NCBI GenBank assembly: GCA_050084515.1
Contig: CM114273.1
Location: 16,616,001 to 16,680,000 of the forward strand
DNA: 64,000 nucleotides
Reading direction: 5' to 3'
DNA from: Blasia pusilla
Lineage: Eukaryota; Marchantiophyta; Marchantiopsida; Blasiales
Both the position numbers and the translations under genes were made by a program. Every line of letters begins with the position of its first letter. Within the stretch, counting starts at the first letter, position 1. Below the pieces are notes generated by a model that saw only the letters and a program-made list of their open reading frames with translations, was not told the origin of the DNA and did not search any database. This document shows, one piece after another, positions 1 through 14,259 of the stretch.

Positions 1-296
1 AATCAGTTTCTGGTTCCTTCCCTTCAGTTGTCATAGTAGAAGGCTGTAATGCCTTTCAAAGCTGTTTGCCCGAGTGCTGTTGCTATGCACACATTCTGCG
101 ACTTTTGTAAGTAATTTGAGTCATGAAGGTCTACAAAGTGTCCGGAAGACACTTAGAATTGCGGAGACAGGTTTCGAACCGGAACACTGGTTTCATGAAA
201 GCTTCTCGTAGTTAGAATCTTTGGCTTCCTTCGTTTTTATCCGTGGGTTTTGAGTTATGGCAGTAAAGAATTCAAGTTTTCACTTTTCATCCTCAG
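1..296 (+). other. Intron/upstream part of the 5-oxoprolinase gene
   Basis: I see no exon that fits the 5-oxoprolinase family in this stretch. It ends at a good acceptor (CCTCAG at 291-296) directly before the first recognisable exon, so it is probably intron. The family's N-terminal segment (the start through the 'RGGTFTD' region) is absent and should lie upstream of the window. Confidence 0.5.
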
Positions 297-3200
297 GTAC
301 TACGGTTGCAACGAATGCTTTGTTGGAGAGAAAGGGCGAACGGACAGCATTGTGTGTCACCAAGGTTTTTTTTCCCTTCCCTGCTGATATTCAAGGCTTG
401 CAATCTAGAGGGGAAGACTCGGCCTGATTTTTCAAAATTAGACTCTTGGGCTCTCGAGGGTATCTGGTCCAGTTTGGTCTGTATTTTCTTACAGTCTAGC
501 AATTAAATTCTCAAAGATTTTTTCGAAATACCTTTCGGCAGGGATTCAGGGACCTCTTGCGAATTGGCAACCAGGCACGGCCCAAAATCTTTGATTTAAC
601 TGTGGCGGTACCTTCCACATTGTATGTGCTCTGTTCTTATTTTCTCACTGGAATTGTAGCTTAGCTTCTTCGTCACGTGCATGTTGAAAATCAAGCTGAG
701 CATCATAGCTGTGAGACTAATGCACAAGTGACGAACTTTTTGAAGAATCCGCAAAGCGAAGTGTGATTTGTATGATCTTTTTTCAAGTGTGTGAAGTATT
801 TAACCCACACTTTGTTGGAGCATAGATACGAGGAGGTTGTTGAAGTGGATGAACGTGTCCAGCTTGCCTTGAATGGAGTTGAGCTGTCCGAATCAGAGAG
901 AGTAAGGACTGTGAAAGGAAAATCTGGGGAGATGGTGGAGATCATTAGACCGCTTGATGAAGAAAGCTTAAAGCCTGCACTTGAGGTCTATTACTTGACT
1001 TTCTTCCAATAAGGCCACCTGCAGTGATTGACTGTGACCTACACTTCTGCAATGTTATAACGTACTGTCTCTGGCAGTTCGGTAATTATTCATATGGGAC
1101 TTTTGAAGCATGATGGCTAAGATGAAATACCTTGGAGTAGTCACCTTAAAGAGAAAAGATCTATATTGGATGGAGAACTGGAGTCAGAAAGGATGCATGT
1201 AGCAAAGAATTTATGGAGGAATTTCCATCTCCTTTCCTTGTTAGCTGTACAAAGCCTTTGTGAAAAAGTAATGTCATAACATTTCCAGATTCTTCAAGTA
1301 ACCAGTGGTCGTTGATGGGTGATGTTGTTTGTGCATTTGACTCTGCAGCTTAAGGGTAATCAAGTTCTAAATTGATTTTTTTCAGGTTTAACATCAGCAC
1401 TATTGTAAGGAGCTAGGAGAGATTCTGTGTGTTTATAAAGGTTGTCTTTGCCTGGCACTTCATCTAACCTCTCAAACTAAAACTCTTCCATCTTCCTGGG
1501 ATTGTTTTGAACAGGTTCTACTGGAGAAAGGAATACAAAGCTTGGCAGTGGTCTTCTTACATTCATATATCTATCCTGTTCATGAACAGGTACAGGCCGA
1601 CCTAATTACAATTATGTTGTCTTTACTAATGTACACTGCTCTTCTATTTGGGATGAATATTTTTCATGCTCTGTCAAACTGCTAAGCTGAGACTTGGTGG
1701 AAAATTAGACTGTGGAGCGTATCGCCAAAGGTATGGGTTTCAAGCAGGTATCGATATCATCTGCACTTGTACCCATGGTGAGAGCTGTTCCAAGAGGTCT
1801 GACTGCAACCGTTGATGCCTACCTTACTCCAGTTATTCGAGAGTATCTCTCCGGCTTTCTTTCAGGTAATCATTTAAGTCTGAAGCAATTCGTATCTGAT
1901 TACACCAGACTGAAATTTTGAACAACGTCATGATTGCATAAAATTGACAAGGTTGATCATGAATCTTCAAATTCCTTTGCAGGAATAGCATAAACAGGTT
2001 TTAGTACCTACAGCAAGATATGCCCTATTGAAATCAGAGCTATACTTGTCTTAGATCTAACTTCTAAAACTCTTAAGAGCAGATCCCAACATAACCTTCC
2101 ACTGAACTAGATACGAGAGGGTAATCAACGTATAGAACCTGGAAGAGTGAATCTTAAATGAATTGCATGCAGAGCTTATCTAAAACTTCTATTGAGTGTG
2201 GGCTGCTCAATATAGTACCACCTTATTAGAGTTTACAAGAATGGAATGAGTGATTAGAACCAATATGCACGAATGTGTGACAGAAAGCTCCTAGAGCATC
2301 CTGCAGGTCAATGCACGTCTCCTTCTTGGTTGACCAGACACTAGTAGAAATTCAGGTGTGTAGCAGCTAATCTCAAGACACTGTACCCTAGCAGGCGGGA
2401 GTTAGAAGTGAGTCAAAAGACAACAGAAAAAGGAACAAGTCTACATAGATACCTAGCGAAGGGAAGGGGGCAGAAGAAATAAAACAACCTGAGCTGGCCA
2501 GCACAAAGTGAGCTGACTAGCACAACAGGATAGCACAGCAGTGGCATGCCAGCACAACAGAAGCAGGACTAATTAAACAGAATTAGGAACAGAAAGAGTT
2601 GAGCAGAAAAAAGAACTGAGTGAACTTTACCTGTGGTAAACTGATCCCAGTCATAAAGCTAATCCAAGTTCAGTTCAAGAGAAGGAAAGGAAAGATCAGG
2701 AGACAATTTGATCTGTATTCTTATCACCCCTTCATGCTTCATATTGAAAGATTCGGTTAGTATTTAGATATTGTTTGTCTAGACCATGCTGAGTTGCTAG
2801 AGTGCAGCAACTGGTGAATAGGAGAGCTTACATATTGTTTCTTGGTCAGGGTTTGATGATGGTCTGGACAAAGTAACTGTTTCTTTTATGCAATCTGATG
2901 GAGGTCTTACTCCTGAGAGTCGGTTCTCAGGCCACAAGGTTTGAGACCTTTCAATTCTAACTCAAACGAAATTTTCAAGTCTGCAAGCTTCCAGGACAGT
3001 CTGCTTTAGCTTGAGATATCAGGCTTACCTATCTTGAAATTTATTTTCATCTGCTGTGACTCGGTTTCAGGATATCCTGAAAGTTTGTCCTGTTGCTTAA
3101 TTCAGGCCATTCTCTCTGGACCAGCAGGAGGTGTGGTAGGCTATGCTCGAACAACATATGAGCTGGAGACTACTCAGCCTGTACGTGAATGATGGGCAAC

Positions 3201-6200
3201 GTGAATTGTGTCTGCGTACAATTCTTCTTCCCTGAGTTCTTGATTCTGCCACTGACTTGATTAGGTCTCTAGAAATACTCAATCAACTATTAAAGCTAGT
3301 GCCAATCAATCTGTGCAGATAATAGGATTTGATATGGGAGGAACATCGACAGATGTCAGCAGATATGCAGGTAGCTATGAACAGGTCTTGGAGACCCAAA
3401 CTGCAGGAGTTATTATCCAGGTTCGGCACTTATCTTGGGAATTTCAAATGATTTCTAGAGCTGCTAGTTAACAACTCCCGTGCTGTGACTGAGAGAGCAT
3501 ATCTTTTCCTAGTACATTCCAGAGTCACTATTATCTAAGGCCCTAATTAAAGATCTATTTAGCACTTTCCAAAGTCTGTCTGCTGGGTTGACGGTCCTGG
3601 AGTGTCCTTCATAAAGTTTCCCTCCAGTCTCTCCACATGCCATCAACAGAGCTTAACACAGTCAGAGCAGATCAATACTACCCTGGACATGCTGATAATC
3701 ATTGGTAGCATTGCGTTGGTTGAATTGGAAATCTGTGTTGCGTAGGCTCCTCAACTTGATATAAATACGGTTGCAGCTGGAGGGGGTTCAAAACTCAAGT
3801 TTCAAGCTGGAGTGTTCAAAGTAAGCTCTGTTCTTAGATGGCCTGTTCTAAAGGTTGTGAAGGGCAATCCGGAATACTCTCCTTTTTAGCTGCTGGTGCT
3901 TGTGCTGATTATATGAGCAGATGGTCCTTGTGAAAAAGATTGACCAGCAGAAGTATCTCCTTGTACAAAGTCAGAACTAGCATCAGCTAATCCATCCATG
4001 ATTTCATTTTACATACAATCAGCAAATCAGTTTCTATCTCACTTGTCAAATCAGAGCCCTACCATGATGTGACTCTCCGTGTTATCCATCAGATTCTAAG
4101 GAGGATTATATGTAGTCACACCTTGCACTCACAACACAGATCCTCAGATGTCACCAGCTCAAAGATCACACCTGGCTCACATCACTGACCACAAAAAATC
4201 TCCATCAGCATCTAGACAAAACGACCTGCCTTCCAGTGAGGTTCTAATAAACACAGAAGTTAGTCTTAATCTCCTCTTCCTTCTCTCAGATCACTCTGCA
4301 GCAGGGCCAGTGCTGCACGACACACCAAGAGCCTCAGGAGTCCTCACCAAAAGCTGTGCATACTGTAGAATTATCTTCTGACTCTAAGTAGAGACAATAT
4401 ATACATGAGGGTGAGCATTTCTGACCCTTAGATCTTCTTGAACAGATCCATACCCTAAATACGTGATGGTGGCTAGCCCTAATTCGAGATTATCCTTAAA
4501 AGATAGAAGTGCTCTAAGTTGTCTCCATCTAACAAAGTTATTATCCAGCTAAGTGAGTGTTTGTCCAACTACTGTTAGGCCATGACTAAATAGATATTAA
4601 CTGATGGCAACGCTCCTGACATGTTTAAATTCAACAAACATATTTGTTAGTACTGCTGCTCCTCCATTTACCTACAGAGGCATTGATGAAGCACCATTGT
4701 GATTATTTTCCTCTCCATAATGACTACCTTCACCTCACTAGGGTGCAGTCAAACACAGGCACACGGTATCAAAATCTCAAAAGAAAAAGATACTGTTCTT
4801 AAGACTCCCAACGCAGAGGAAGTAAGAATTTCTACTCGTTGATCTGACAAGGATGACCTTTGCAGGTTGGTCCAGATTCAGTCAGTGCCCACCCAGGACC
4901 AGTTTGCTATAGAAAGGGTGGACAACTTGCTGTCACTGATGCAAACTTGCTCCTCGGGCGCATCATACCTCAGTACTTTCCTTCCATATTTGGTCCGAAG
5001 GTGCGCTACTTTACCAAGAACCGGTTTCATTGTTTCTGTTTTATAGTCATAGGTGCTGCTGTTACTGAGAACTTTTTCTCTTGTCGGCAGGAAAATGAGC
5101 CGTTAGACGTTGTGGCAACCCGTGCCGCATTCAAAGATTTGTCCTCTACCATTAACTTGCACCGTGGGGAGCAAGATCCTGACTGTAAGTAGGATTTTCA
5201 TCATAAATAATCATTACAAGTTCAATGGGGATGCATGAAGAGCAGTGGTTTTATTTTGGTCAACATTTTCCCATAGAGTTCTAGTTTCAGTGCAGTCTGG
5301 CCCTCAAAATCTTCTAGATAAATACATCATACTATTACCCTACATTGTGAAGTAGAGGTCAAGTTTGTTTGAGCAGTCTGTGGACAGAATTTATTTTGCT
5401 GTGAAGTCTCTCCTGGTGTGATCTGGTCATGACATAGAAAGTTTGAAGAAAAATCCTTCCTGAAAATTCAATCAACCAAGCTGATAGCTGAATTCTAACT
5501 ACCTGGTTAGAAGTATGGTTTCAGCTAAAGACATGAGTGTCGAGGAGATTGCTCTGGGATTCTTGGATGTAGCAAATGAAGCAATGTGCCGGCCAATTCG
5601 TCAGGTAAAATAAAACACAATAGCTCTCCTGGTTTGCGAGGTTCTGTGTTCTTCGGAATGCTAGTGGATTCCGAGCTAATGCAGCTGAGAAACATTTTGA
5701 GTTTTCTACGCGCTGCTTCTCTCGTTTCAGCTCACGGAAATGAAAGGATATGAGACAAGCAAACATTCACTAGCATGCTTTGGAGGAGCAGGACCCCAGC
5801 ACGCCTGTGCTATAGCCCGTGCTCTTGGAATGAGTATGTCATCTTCCCCTTCTAGGATGTAGGTAATCATCAACTGGTAATTGATTTATGAAATGTTTTA
5901 GACAACTTTTATAATTCTGGAAACGTAATGAGCACTATTTTCTTTAAAATAGATGTGTTTGCATTCAGAATTGTTTCTTTGGAACTGTTAGAGATTCTTA
6001 AAAAATTATATGCTCATTCTATTGTGGCCACAGGTGGCTGTGGCTGAGTAGATACACTCTATGGATGCTCCTTGGAATTCAGCTATCTGTTCTGCATTTG
6101 CCATCTGGGTGCCAAAAGGCGTGTCATGACGCTATTTCATGTTTCCTATGTACCAATCACAAGTGCTTGGTTCAAATGCAGGTGAGGTTGTGGTTCACAG

Positions 6201-9200
6201 ATATTGTGGAATCTTGAGTGCATATGGAATGGGGTTAGCAGATGTAGTGGAGGAGGCTCAAGAACCATTCACTGCACATTATGGGCCTGCTGCAATGGAG
6301 GAGGTCAAAAGGCGTGCAGCTGTTCTATGTGAGGAGGTCAAAAGACAGCTGAAGCTACAGGTAAATTTGACTTGGTCAAATTTTACCTGGGAGGATTTGA
6401 CTTGGTCTGGATTCAGGAACTGGAAATTTTCTCCGGTTCAGATTCCGCTAATGGTAGTGTCCTGTCAATAGAAGTATGGACCATAGCCTGGGTTGTAGTA
6501 GATCCTCTCTAGCCTGGGTTGTAGATACACTCTATGGATGCTCCTTGGAGTCCTCTCTAGCCTGGGTTGTAGTAGATCCTGGGGTATTAAGATCTCCATA
6601 TACCGTTGGGTTCAATTATGTCTGTTTTCATAGCTATCAGCAGGTATACTTCTATTATTGGCTGTGAGTCAGAAAGTTGAGATCAGGATTTGGAATGCTG
6701 GTCTGGGATATGCTGGCCTGCCTCTAAAACTTGAAATTCTGGGTCTGTTATTTTCTTGAATGAATTCTCTTAAGACTCTTCTTCTTTCAGCTCAGTTTTG
6801 CAATCCGTTGTTGCAACAGAAATTCAAAGATGAGGATATCTCTACAGAGTTGCTACTCAATCTACGCTATGAGGTATCCCTCTAAGTTCTGCTCTAGTTT
6901 TGATGATCTAAAATTGTTGTAAGATGTGACAACAATTGGCATATCTGTCTAGCTTGAATTGTGACTATAATCATGGTGTGAGATCGTGCAGGGTACCGAT
7001 ACAGCTATGATGATTAGTGCGCCTTCAGATGGTAGAACTGATTATGATATGGAGTTTGTGAAGCAGTTCCGCCGAGAGTGAGTTATTTTAGCCCTGCACA
7101 GTCGACCATCTATGCTCATATATCGGTGCTTGCTATGAGGTTTGGTGTGGAAAAATATTTGTGTTTGCTCAGGCGAACGGACCAAAATAATGCCTTCTTA
7201 CAGATCATTCCAATCTTAATTGTCATTTGGGTCATATGGTAATTGAGTTGTAACACTTTAAGCAGCCGTATCCATACACCCATGTGAATGTAGTTTCCAG
7301 TACCAAAGTATGAAGATCAAATGATTCCATGACCCAGGTCGTCTAGTGCTATGTATTCTTCTGCAAAGACTGAGTTGGAAAGATATAAAGATGAACTGAG
7401 TGAAAGTCTTTACGATGATCTGCCAACAGCCTTGTTAATTTCACATCTCATGGCCTTGTTCAATCTGGCAATGCCAGTTGGATTAATTCCGAATTGAAGC
7501 ATACCTTCACTTTCAGTTCCACAACACTCCTTTAAGACAGACATTCTATTTTGTCAGATACGGTTTCGAATTGCAAAGAAAAGCTATTCTCATCACTGAT
7601 GTGAGGGTACGAGGCACTGGAGTTACAAATATTTTGAGGTATTGACATTGTCCTTCAAACAAAGTTCTCTCCATTACTTTCTGGATGTGCAAACCAGTGC
7701 GTTTATCGTTAGGTCTCACTATCTAGCCCTCTTTCCCTTAACTTGATGGGATTTATTTCTCTAACGTGAATGTAAGATTTGATGTCCTTGGAGTTTTGAC
7801 AAATGTCATACAGACCAGTTGTACTAGAGAAGGCTGTTGGTGCGCCTCAGGCAGAAGATGTCCGTCACCAAGTTTTCTTCAGAACACGTTGGCATGATAC
7901 TCCAGTACAAAGCTTTTCCCGTCTCTTAGCTCATGGAAATTGTCAATATGTGTAGAAACGCAGTGTTAAGCTCCAGCAAATTAAGATGTGTGTTTGCCAA
8001 GTAATGACATTTTCCGAACCCATTTCTAGTCATAATTTTGTCCAATTGGTTAGTTCATCTTCTTATCGTTTCTGTTTATGTTTTTATACCCTCAACGCAG
8101 GCCGCCTTGTTAACCCAGCATGAAGAAGTCATCTGTGTTCTATATCTTCAGTTGCCCTGCTCAATTGAGAACGTGTAAAGTTCAAATTTGGAGACCTGGT
8201 AACTACAGCTAATGATATGATTGCCACTACTGCATGCAGATATATATGCTGGAGAAACTTGGATATGGCCACGCAATATCAGGTCCTGCAGCCATTGTGA
8301 ATGGCAATAGCACGGTATCGCTGCTCATCAGTCCCTGACCCTCCAGGAGTTTGAAGCATCCGTCGATGTGATGCACTGAGTCTATGGAGCATGGGTCTCA
8401 CTCCTTGAACTGTCACTGTATTTCGACCTAAATCAAGTCTTGGTATGTCCTCTTCAGATTATTGTGGAGCCTGATTGCAAGGCAATGGTAACCAAGTATG
8501 GCAACGTTCGCATTGAAGTCAGTAGTTGTATCACCAACACATTAGATACGAAGGCAGACGTGATACAGCTTTCTATCTTCAACAACCGCTTTATGGGCAT
8601 CGCTGAGCAAATGGGTCGCACCTTACAGAGAACCTCTATATCTACTAATATAAAGGTGGAATCCTCCTGGAAGTTCTCCTGCTCTTACCTTGCTTTGGGA
8701 TGTAACTGATAAGCATTCGTGAAGCACCACTGGTGACAATGAATCAATATTGAGCAAGCTCTTCTTGGTGGAAAAATATAATGGGTCTCTAACTTACTTG
8801 GACTCAAACAGGAGCGACTGGATTTCTCTTGTGCTTTATTCAGTCCCCATGGTGGCCTTGTTGCTAATGCACCCCATGTTCCCGTACACTTGGGAGCTAT
8901 GTCAAGCACTGTACGTTGGCAACTCGAATACTGGTAAGTCATCACTTGTTCCATGCTGAAGTAGATAAGGGACCACTTACTGCAAAACTCCAGATTAATG
9001 TCTAGCAATTACTCCTTTATCATTGACTTCAACTTCCTCTTACTGTAAAATGAAGATAATTATTACTTGTTGTACTGGAATTCTTGGACGACATATGACT
9101 GTTTCCCAAGCGATTGGATTCTCTTGGCTACGTGAGTGTTATATTCACTGCTAACAATCTTCTTCCTTCGACTTTTTATTTTAGCAGTAGTATGTCATGA

Positions 9201-12200
9201 ATGGACTTTTAAGTTGGCGATCATCACATCAAGCACCTTCCGACCAAGTGACTGAGCTGAAGTTCTGGTCCGTGGAGGTATATTCAAAACATAGATCTGG
9301 CATGGGTTCTTCAGAGTATTTCTCAGTTTCTTCCTTGATAACCTGTAGGGGAAGCAATTTGAAAGAAGGTGATGTTCTGGTAACAAATCATCCAGCTGCC
9401 GGAGGAAGCCACCTACCAGATATTACAGTCATCACTCCAGTATGATTCTCCTCCACCCTTGTATTAATATGGTAACGTCAGTGACAATTTCCTCCCTGAA
9501 GTTCCTTGTACCATTTGTACAGAGGTGTAGAGAACTCTTGTGTGCCTGCCCTTATGGTCTCGGATCAGACTTGGGGGTATGCTATCCTCTTGTGATGCTA
9601 ATAATAACACGATTGGATGCTTTTCATTGGGCAGATGTATAAGTCTGTGCCCAAGTCTGACATAACTACGTATCACGTGCTGTACTCAGGTCTTTAAGGA
9701 AGGTACTCTTATCTTCTTTGTAGCTAGCAGAGGGCACCATGCAGAAATTGGAGGTGTGACTCCTGGAAGGTATCTCCTCTCCTTACTCGATAGGAACTGA
9801 AACAAAGGCAACTAATTTCTCTATGAAAGAGTATTCTGATCAACAAACACTAATAAATACATCGTGAGAGACCAAATGAATGCCTCCACCCCTTTGGCCA
9901 TTAGGACCAGAATGTGAATGCTCATGATAGGTTATGGATGTAGAGAGGTGTACGAAGTACGAGTGCAATGATGAAGACTAGGATTAACTGTTCCAGCTTC
10001 AGGTGGTGTCCTCTCTCTGGTAGCCGGTGGATAGAATTTCTAAGAAGATGTGAGAAACTGTGGAGGTAACACGAAGTCCAGAGTCTACTTTCAGATTTTA
10101 TTTTATAAATTCTGGAAGTAGAGCTCAAACTCTGGACTTCGTTAGTTTATGTTGTCCCACATAAACTAGTTTTAGTTCTGCATCTCTGGCAAACTGTATG
10201 TTCTTTGCCGAAATACCACTGTCCTTGAAGCTGGGAGGGAAGGATCTTCGTGTTATTTCCGGATGCATGCTACCATATTGACCAGAGTGTCCTGGTGCTT
10301 GCAGCATGCCGCCGTTCTCAAAAGCCATTTGGGAAGAAGGAGCGGCAATCAAAGCCTTTAAGCTAGTGGAAAATGGCGAGTTCCAGGTGTGTCTGCAGTC
10401 CATGTCGTTGAGGTTGTTTTCTTATCTTGCATTTATGTACCTCCCACATGTCAACAAAATTTTCGGCTGCAAATTAGATAGTGAACCATTTAGATGCATA
10501 TGTTCTGACTGAGAAGATTCTTTCTTCAGGAAGATGGTATCAGCAAGATCCTACAGGCAGAGATAACGGACAATGAGGGAGAAAACAAGGATGGGAAGGG
10601 ACGTGTAGTTCCAGGCACACGCAGGATAGAAGACAATTTGTCCGATCTGAAAGCTCAGGTTGCTATTTCAATCTGATCTTGTGACAAATACCCTGCACTG
10701 TATTCTGGTGAACAACCCGATTTCAGGTTGAAATTTGATATTCACCTCACAGTGAAAAACAGTGTATCACGTGCTTGGAACCTCATGCTAGTGAGTGCGT
10801 ATTATTCCACTTCATGTCTATCATGTCCACCTTGACATCTCAGGGTTGTACCAAGGAAAGACCTGGATGAATCTCATCACTACTCTAAAGCTATTGTTGT
10901 CTAACAGGTGGCTGCCAATCAGCGTGGTATTACCTTAATTGAGGAACTCATTGATCAATACGGTCTTGAAGTGGTCCAGGCATACATGCACCACGTTCAG
11001 GTACTACACCTTCTGTGGAAGGCTGTCAATATACTCATATATCCCCCAAATATGTCACTTGATGAAGTTAGTACTTCTGATGAGAGTAACTGTGAGATTT
11101 TTCTCATGACCTAAAGCTGACAATTGGGTGCAGGCGAATGCGGAGGCAGCAGTTCGGGAAATGCTAAGGGAGATGGCTCGTCTAGCTATTCAACAATCAG
11201 CAGCAGTAGATCAAGGAGGTCTTGTGGTTGTTGAAGCTGAAGACTACATGGATGATGGATCAACAATACATCTTAAACTTTCCATAGATATCAAGCAAGG
11301 CGCAGCACATTTTGATTTTGCGGGGACCAGTCCAGAGGTGAAGCTCACTCAACGAATTATTTCATTTGTGTGAGTCATTTTAAATATATTGCCATCTTAT
11401 GAGCGAGGCAGACCAACCCCAGAGTGGTTGCCATGTGGGGTCCCTCACATTTCAAAATGGATGGTAGTTCTTGCAATCAAGACCCACTGATCATTTAAAA
11501 CATTGATCCAAATTGCAGGTCTCATTTGAGTCCATGTATCCGTCTGGCTGAAAAGGTCCAATGCCTAAATTGTTTAACTTCTTCTCTATGCAGGTCTATT
11601 CCAACTGGAATGCCCCAGAAGCCGTCACAGCTGCTGCAATTATCTATTGTCTACGATGCTTGGTAAATTTTCACCCCTCCTTGTGAAACAGAACAATCTA
11701 TGGTTCAGTCTACTCCATGTCGAGCTGAACACTCAGAATTGTGCACGCTAGCTGGTTTTCAGATTGAGAGATTTTGCAAGAGAGTTGAGTGCATGTGTTC
11801 CTTCCAGATGGTTGAGCTGCGGACTTGTCTCATATTCAATTAAAGGGCTGTCAGGGTGTCTTCATAAGAAATGAGAAGTCTACATTTTTCAGTTTTTGCA
11901 GCCCTAAGGTGAATCACTTTGAAGACTGAAGCTGTATGCATGTTAGTTGTGTTCGCTTCCCACATGAGCCGTTAACTGTCTTTCGACTTGGTAACTTCAA
12001 GGCAAGTTGTTTCTCTAGCTCAGCTTTGGAAATTGATGTTTTGAAATGATTAATGGGCAGGTGGATGTGGACATACCCCTCAATCAAGGTTGTCTTGCTC
12101 CAGTGTCCATTTCCATTCCGAAGGGCTGTCTTTTATCACCAAGTGACAAGGCTGCAGTGGTTGGAGGAAATGTCCTGACATCCCAACGTGTGACAGACGT

Positions 12201-13472
12201 TGTGCTCACTGCTTTCAAAGCTTGTGCTTGCTCTCAAGGGTGAGAAATTTGACTATCTGCAGATTCCAAGTCTGTAAACGACTGCTAGTTTCCAGTAGAG
12301 GGATTATGATATATCCAAAAAAAAAGTATGCATTTCTTGTCATCATATTTTGGTTTGATATTGCTCATGGAAAATTTCAAACAAGGGCAAATAAAATGTT
12401 GGAGGACATAGAGAAGGTTGCAAAGATACATGTGGCAGTGGTAGTGTGTTGTGTGCGGTGATTGTATGGTAACAAGGTTAGACTTTTGGGGATGCAGATG
12501 TATGAACAATCTCACTTTTGGAGACCAAAGCTTTGGATATTATGAGACCATTGGAGGAGGATGTGGTGCGGGGCCAACCTGGGCTGGCACCAGTGGAGTA
12601 CAGTGCCACATGACCAACACTCGCATTACAGACCCAGAGATTTTCGAGCAACGTTATCCGGTACTTCATGAAATCTACACTGACCTGGAATTTCTGGGTG
12701 CATTTACAATTTGTTTCGTGGAATAGTTCCTAGTTTACTCTAATCTGCTCGTTTTTATGTTCATGACAAAAATTCAACCTACTCAACGAACACAGTTCCA
12801 CCAATTTGTTTCATTCATTTGTGCATCTTATGATGATAGCTTGTATGATTGTAACCAGGTTCTACTCCATAGATTTGGGATACGAGAAGGTAGTGGTGGA
12901 GCTGGCAAGTTCAAAGGAGGTGATGGGATTATTCGAGAGATCGAATTTCGTCGTCCGGTGACCGTAAGTGGAAGGAGCATTTTGTACTTAAACCTAATTC
13001 TCCTGCACCAGATGATGCACATCTTGAGCCTTTTATTTTGTTTAGTTCAGTAGAGTTTCACTGACATTCACACCTGTGCTCTTCTTATCAATGAAACCTT
13101 AGTGGATAGGTCCTCAAATGAGCAGGTACTCACTTGTGATGGTCATGCAGGTGAGCATTCTATCCGAGAGACGGGTCCATGCTCCTCGCGGACTTGCGGG
13201 AGGACATGATGGAGCAAGAGGACAAAACCTCTTGTACAAGGCGGATGGTAGATGTGTATACCTTGGAGGTGAAACACCGCACTCAAACCGAAACCCATTT
13301 TGCATTTCAGTGCTTGTGCTGGAATACTAACCATTAGGAGATACTGACCTGTTACAAACCTCCTGACTCTCTGGATTTTGCAGGGAAGAATTCTGTTCAT
13401 GTAGAAGTAGGCGAAAGAATCAAAATCATGACACCCGGTGGAGGAGGATGGGGAGTTCCGCAATCGAGCTAG
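297..13472 (+). CDS. OXP1: 5-oxoprolinase (ATP-hydrolysing), multi-exon, 5' partial
   Basis: The enzyme opens 5-oxo-L-proline to L-glutamate using ATP (EC 3.5.2.9), a cytosolic step of glutathione turnover. Family segments occur in order with GT/AG borders. HydA half: 297-364 ([14 protein letters not shown]), 542-601 (IGNQARP), about 791-985 (VEVDERV), 1515-1590, 1710-1866 (RAVPRGLTA), 2850-2937 (QSDGG), 3106-3180 ([10 protein letters not shown]), 3316-3420 ([13 protein letters not shown], ATPase motif), 3746-3820 (AAGGGSKL), 4866-5000 ([11 protein letters not shown]), 5091-5183, 5524-5604, 5731-5831 ([10 protein letters not shown]), 6181-6359 ([14 protein letters not shown]), 6790-6872, 6992-7078, 7557-7639, 7813-7908, 8238-8313, 8457-8655. 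HydB half: 8811-8933 ([12 protein letters not shown]), 9349-9440 ([12 protein letters not shown]), 9690-9769 ([10 protein letters not shown]), 10304-10386 ([13 protein letters not shown]), 10531-10656, 10909-11000 (ANQRGI), 11133-11338, 11595-11662 (SNWNAPEAV), 12061-12240, 12496-12660 (YYETIGGG), 12861-12963, 13152-13271 ([14 protein letters not shown]), 13383-13472 (TPGGGGWG, then TAG). Borders are accurate to a few bases. The reading looks intact, so this is probably functional. Confidence 0.93.
6046..6582 (+). repeat. Short direct repeats across two 5-oxoprolinase introns
   Basis: The sequence AGATACACTCTATGGATG followed by CTCCTTGGA occurs near 6050 and again near 6521. Around the second copy, 'agcctgggttgtagtagatcc' or a close variant recurs three times between 6484 and 6582. 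The repeats sit in the introns on either side of the 6181-6359 exon. They look like local duplications. I see no coding or known regulatory role. Confidence 0.6.
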
Positions 13473-14130
13473 TACCACAAAATGAAACAGCTTTGGACCG
13501 TGTGTGACAACTTGACCATGGCTTCTGGAGTTAGGACATCATGGTGGTCTCCTCCAATCCCAAGTAACAATGTGAAAGTGACTTCATTTATTTTTGAGCT
13601 TAATAATGAAGAAGTGAAATCACATGGGAATCTAGGACTCGAGATTGTGCTCCCCTAGTGCATGAGAATCCAAAATGTATTATATAAGCATTGATGGCAT
13701 TAGGGAAGGATGGTAATGCTTTGCTCTATTCTCTAAAACTTCAGAACTAGCAATCACATATGCAACGTACCAAGCATTGTTGGAAATTCGCGAGAAGGTT
13801 GACATGCATTTAACACATTATCATGCAGGTCTACAAGAACTCTTGTGATGCACACTCACAAGAAATATTCCTGCATCAAGTTACTCTTGTCCACGAGACA
13901 TGTCAATTTCGTAGACATCATCCCCTTTCAAATGGTCCGTCAAAAGACTACAAATCCTCTCCTGAACCAATCCACCTCCTGGTGGGCGACCCCAGAAAAG
14001 ACCGGGTCACTACTAATACTAATCGATGAGTGGAGCATCTACGCAAGCTTCATGGAACAGCTATGGATTCAGGAGACGTCCCCTTTCAGGGATCACCTCC
14101 CACCGGCGTGTATGAATGTTTTATTAGATT
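13473..14130. other. 3' flank of 5-oxoprolinase, no gene seen
   Basis: This is the downstream flank after the stop codon. I recognise no conserved coding segment in it. It presumably holds the 3' UTR and polyadenylation region of the upstream gene and then old repeat DNA. Confidence 0.4.
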
Positions 14131-14188
14131 TATACTAGTCATTACACAATGTCTAGTTTCACATTGACATTGTGTAATGACTAGTATA
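14131..14188. repeat. Perfect inverted repeat, 22-base arms, 14-base loop
   Basis: The left arm (14131-14152, beginning TATACTAGTCATT) is the exact reverse complement of 14167-14188, with 14 bases between. The arms show no mismatches. It may be a foldback or MITE remnant, or a sequencing or assembly snapback. It is distinct from the palindromes at 19375 and 19675. Confidence 0.85.
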
Positions 14189-14259
14189 CACTCCCACTTA
14201 ATGATAGTTACTAGATCCTAGAGATTCTCATGTGCTTGCATTAGTAAGGTCCCACGGCC

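Noticed and set aside
4148-4381. 77-codon frame inside the 5-oxoprolinase gene
   Set aside because: It lies within a 1 kb intron between two well-supported exons and has no similarity that I recognise.
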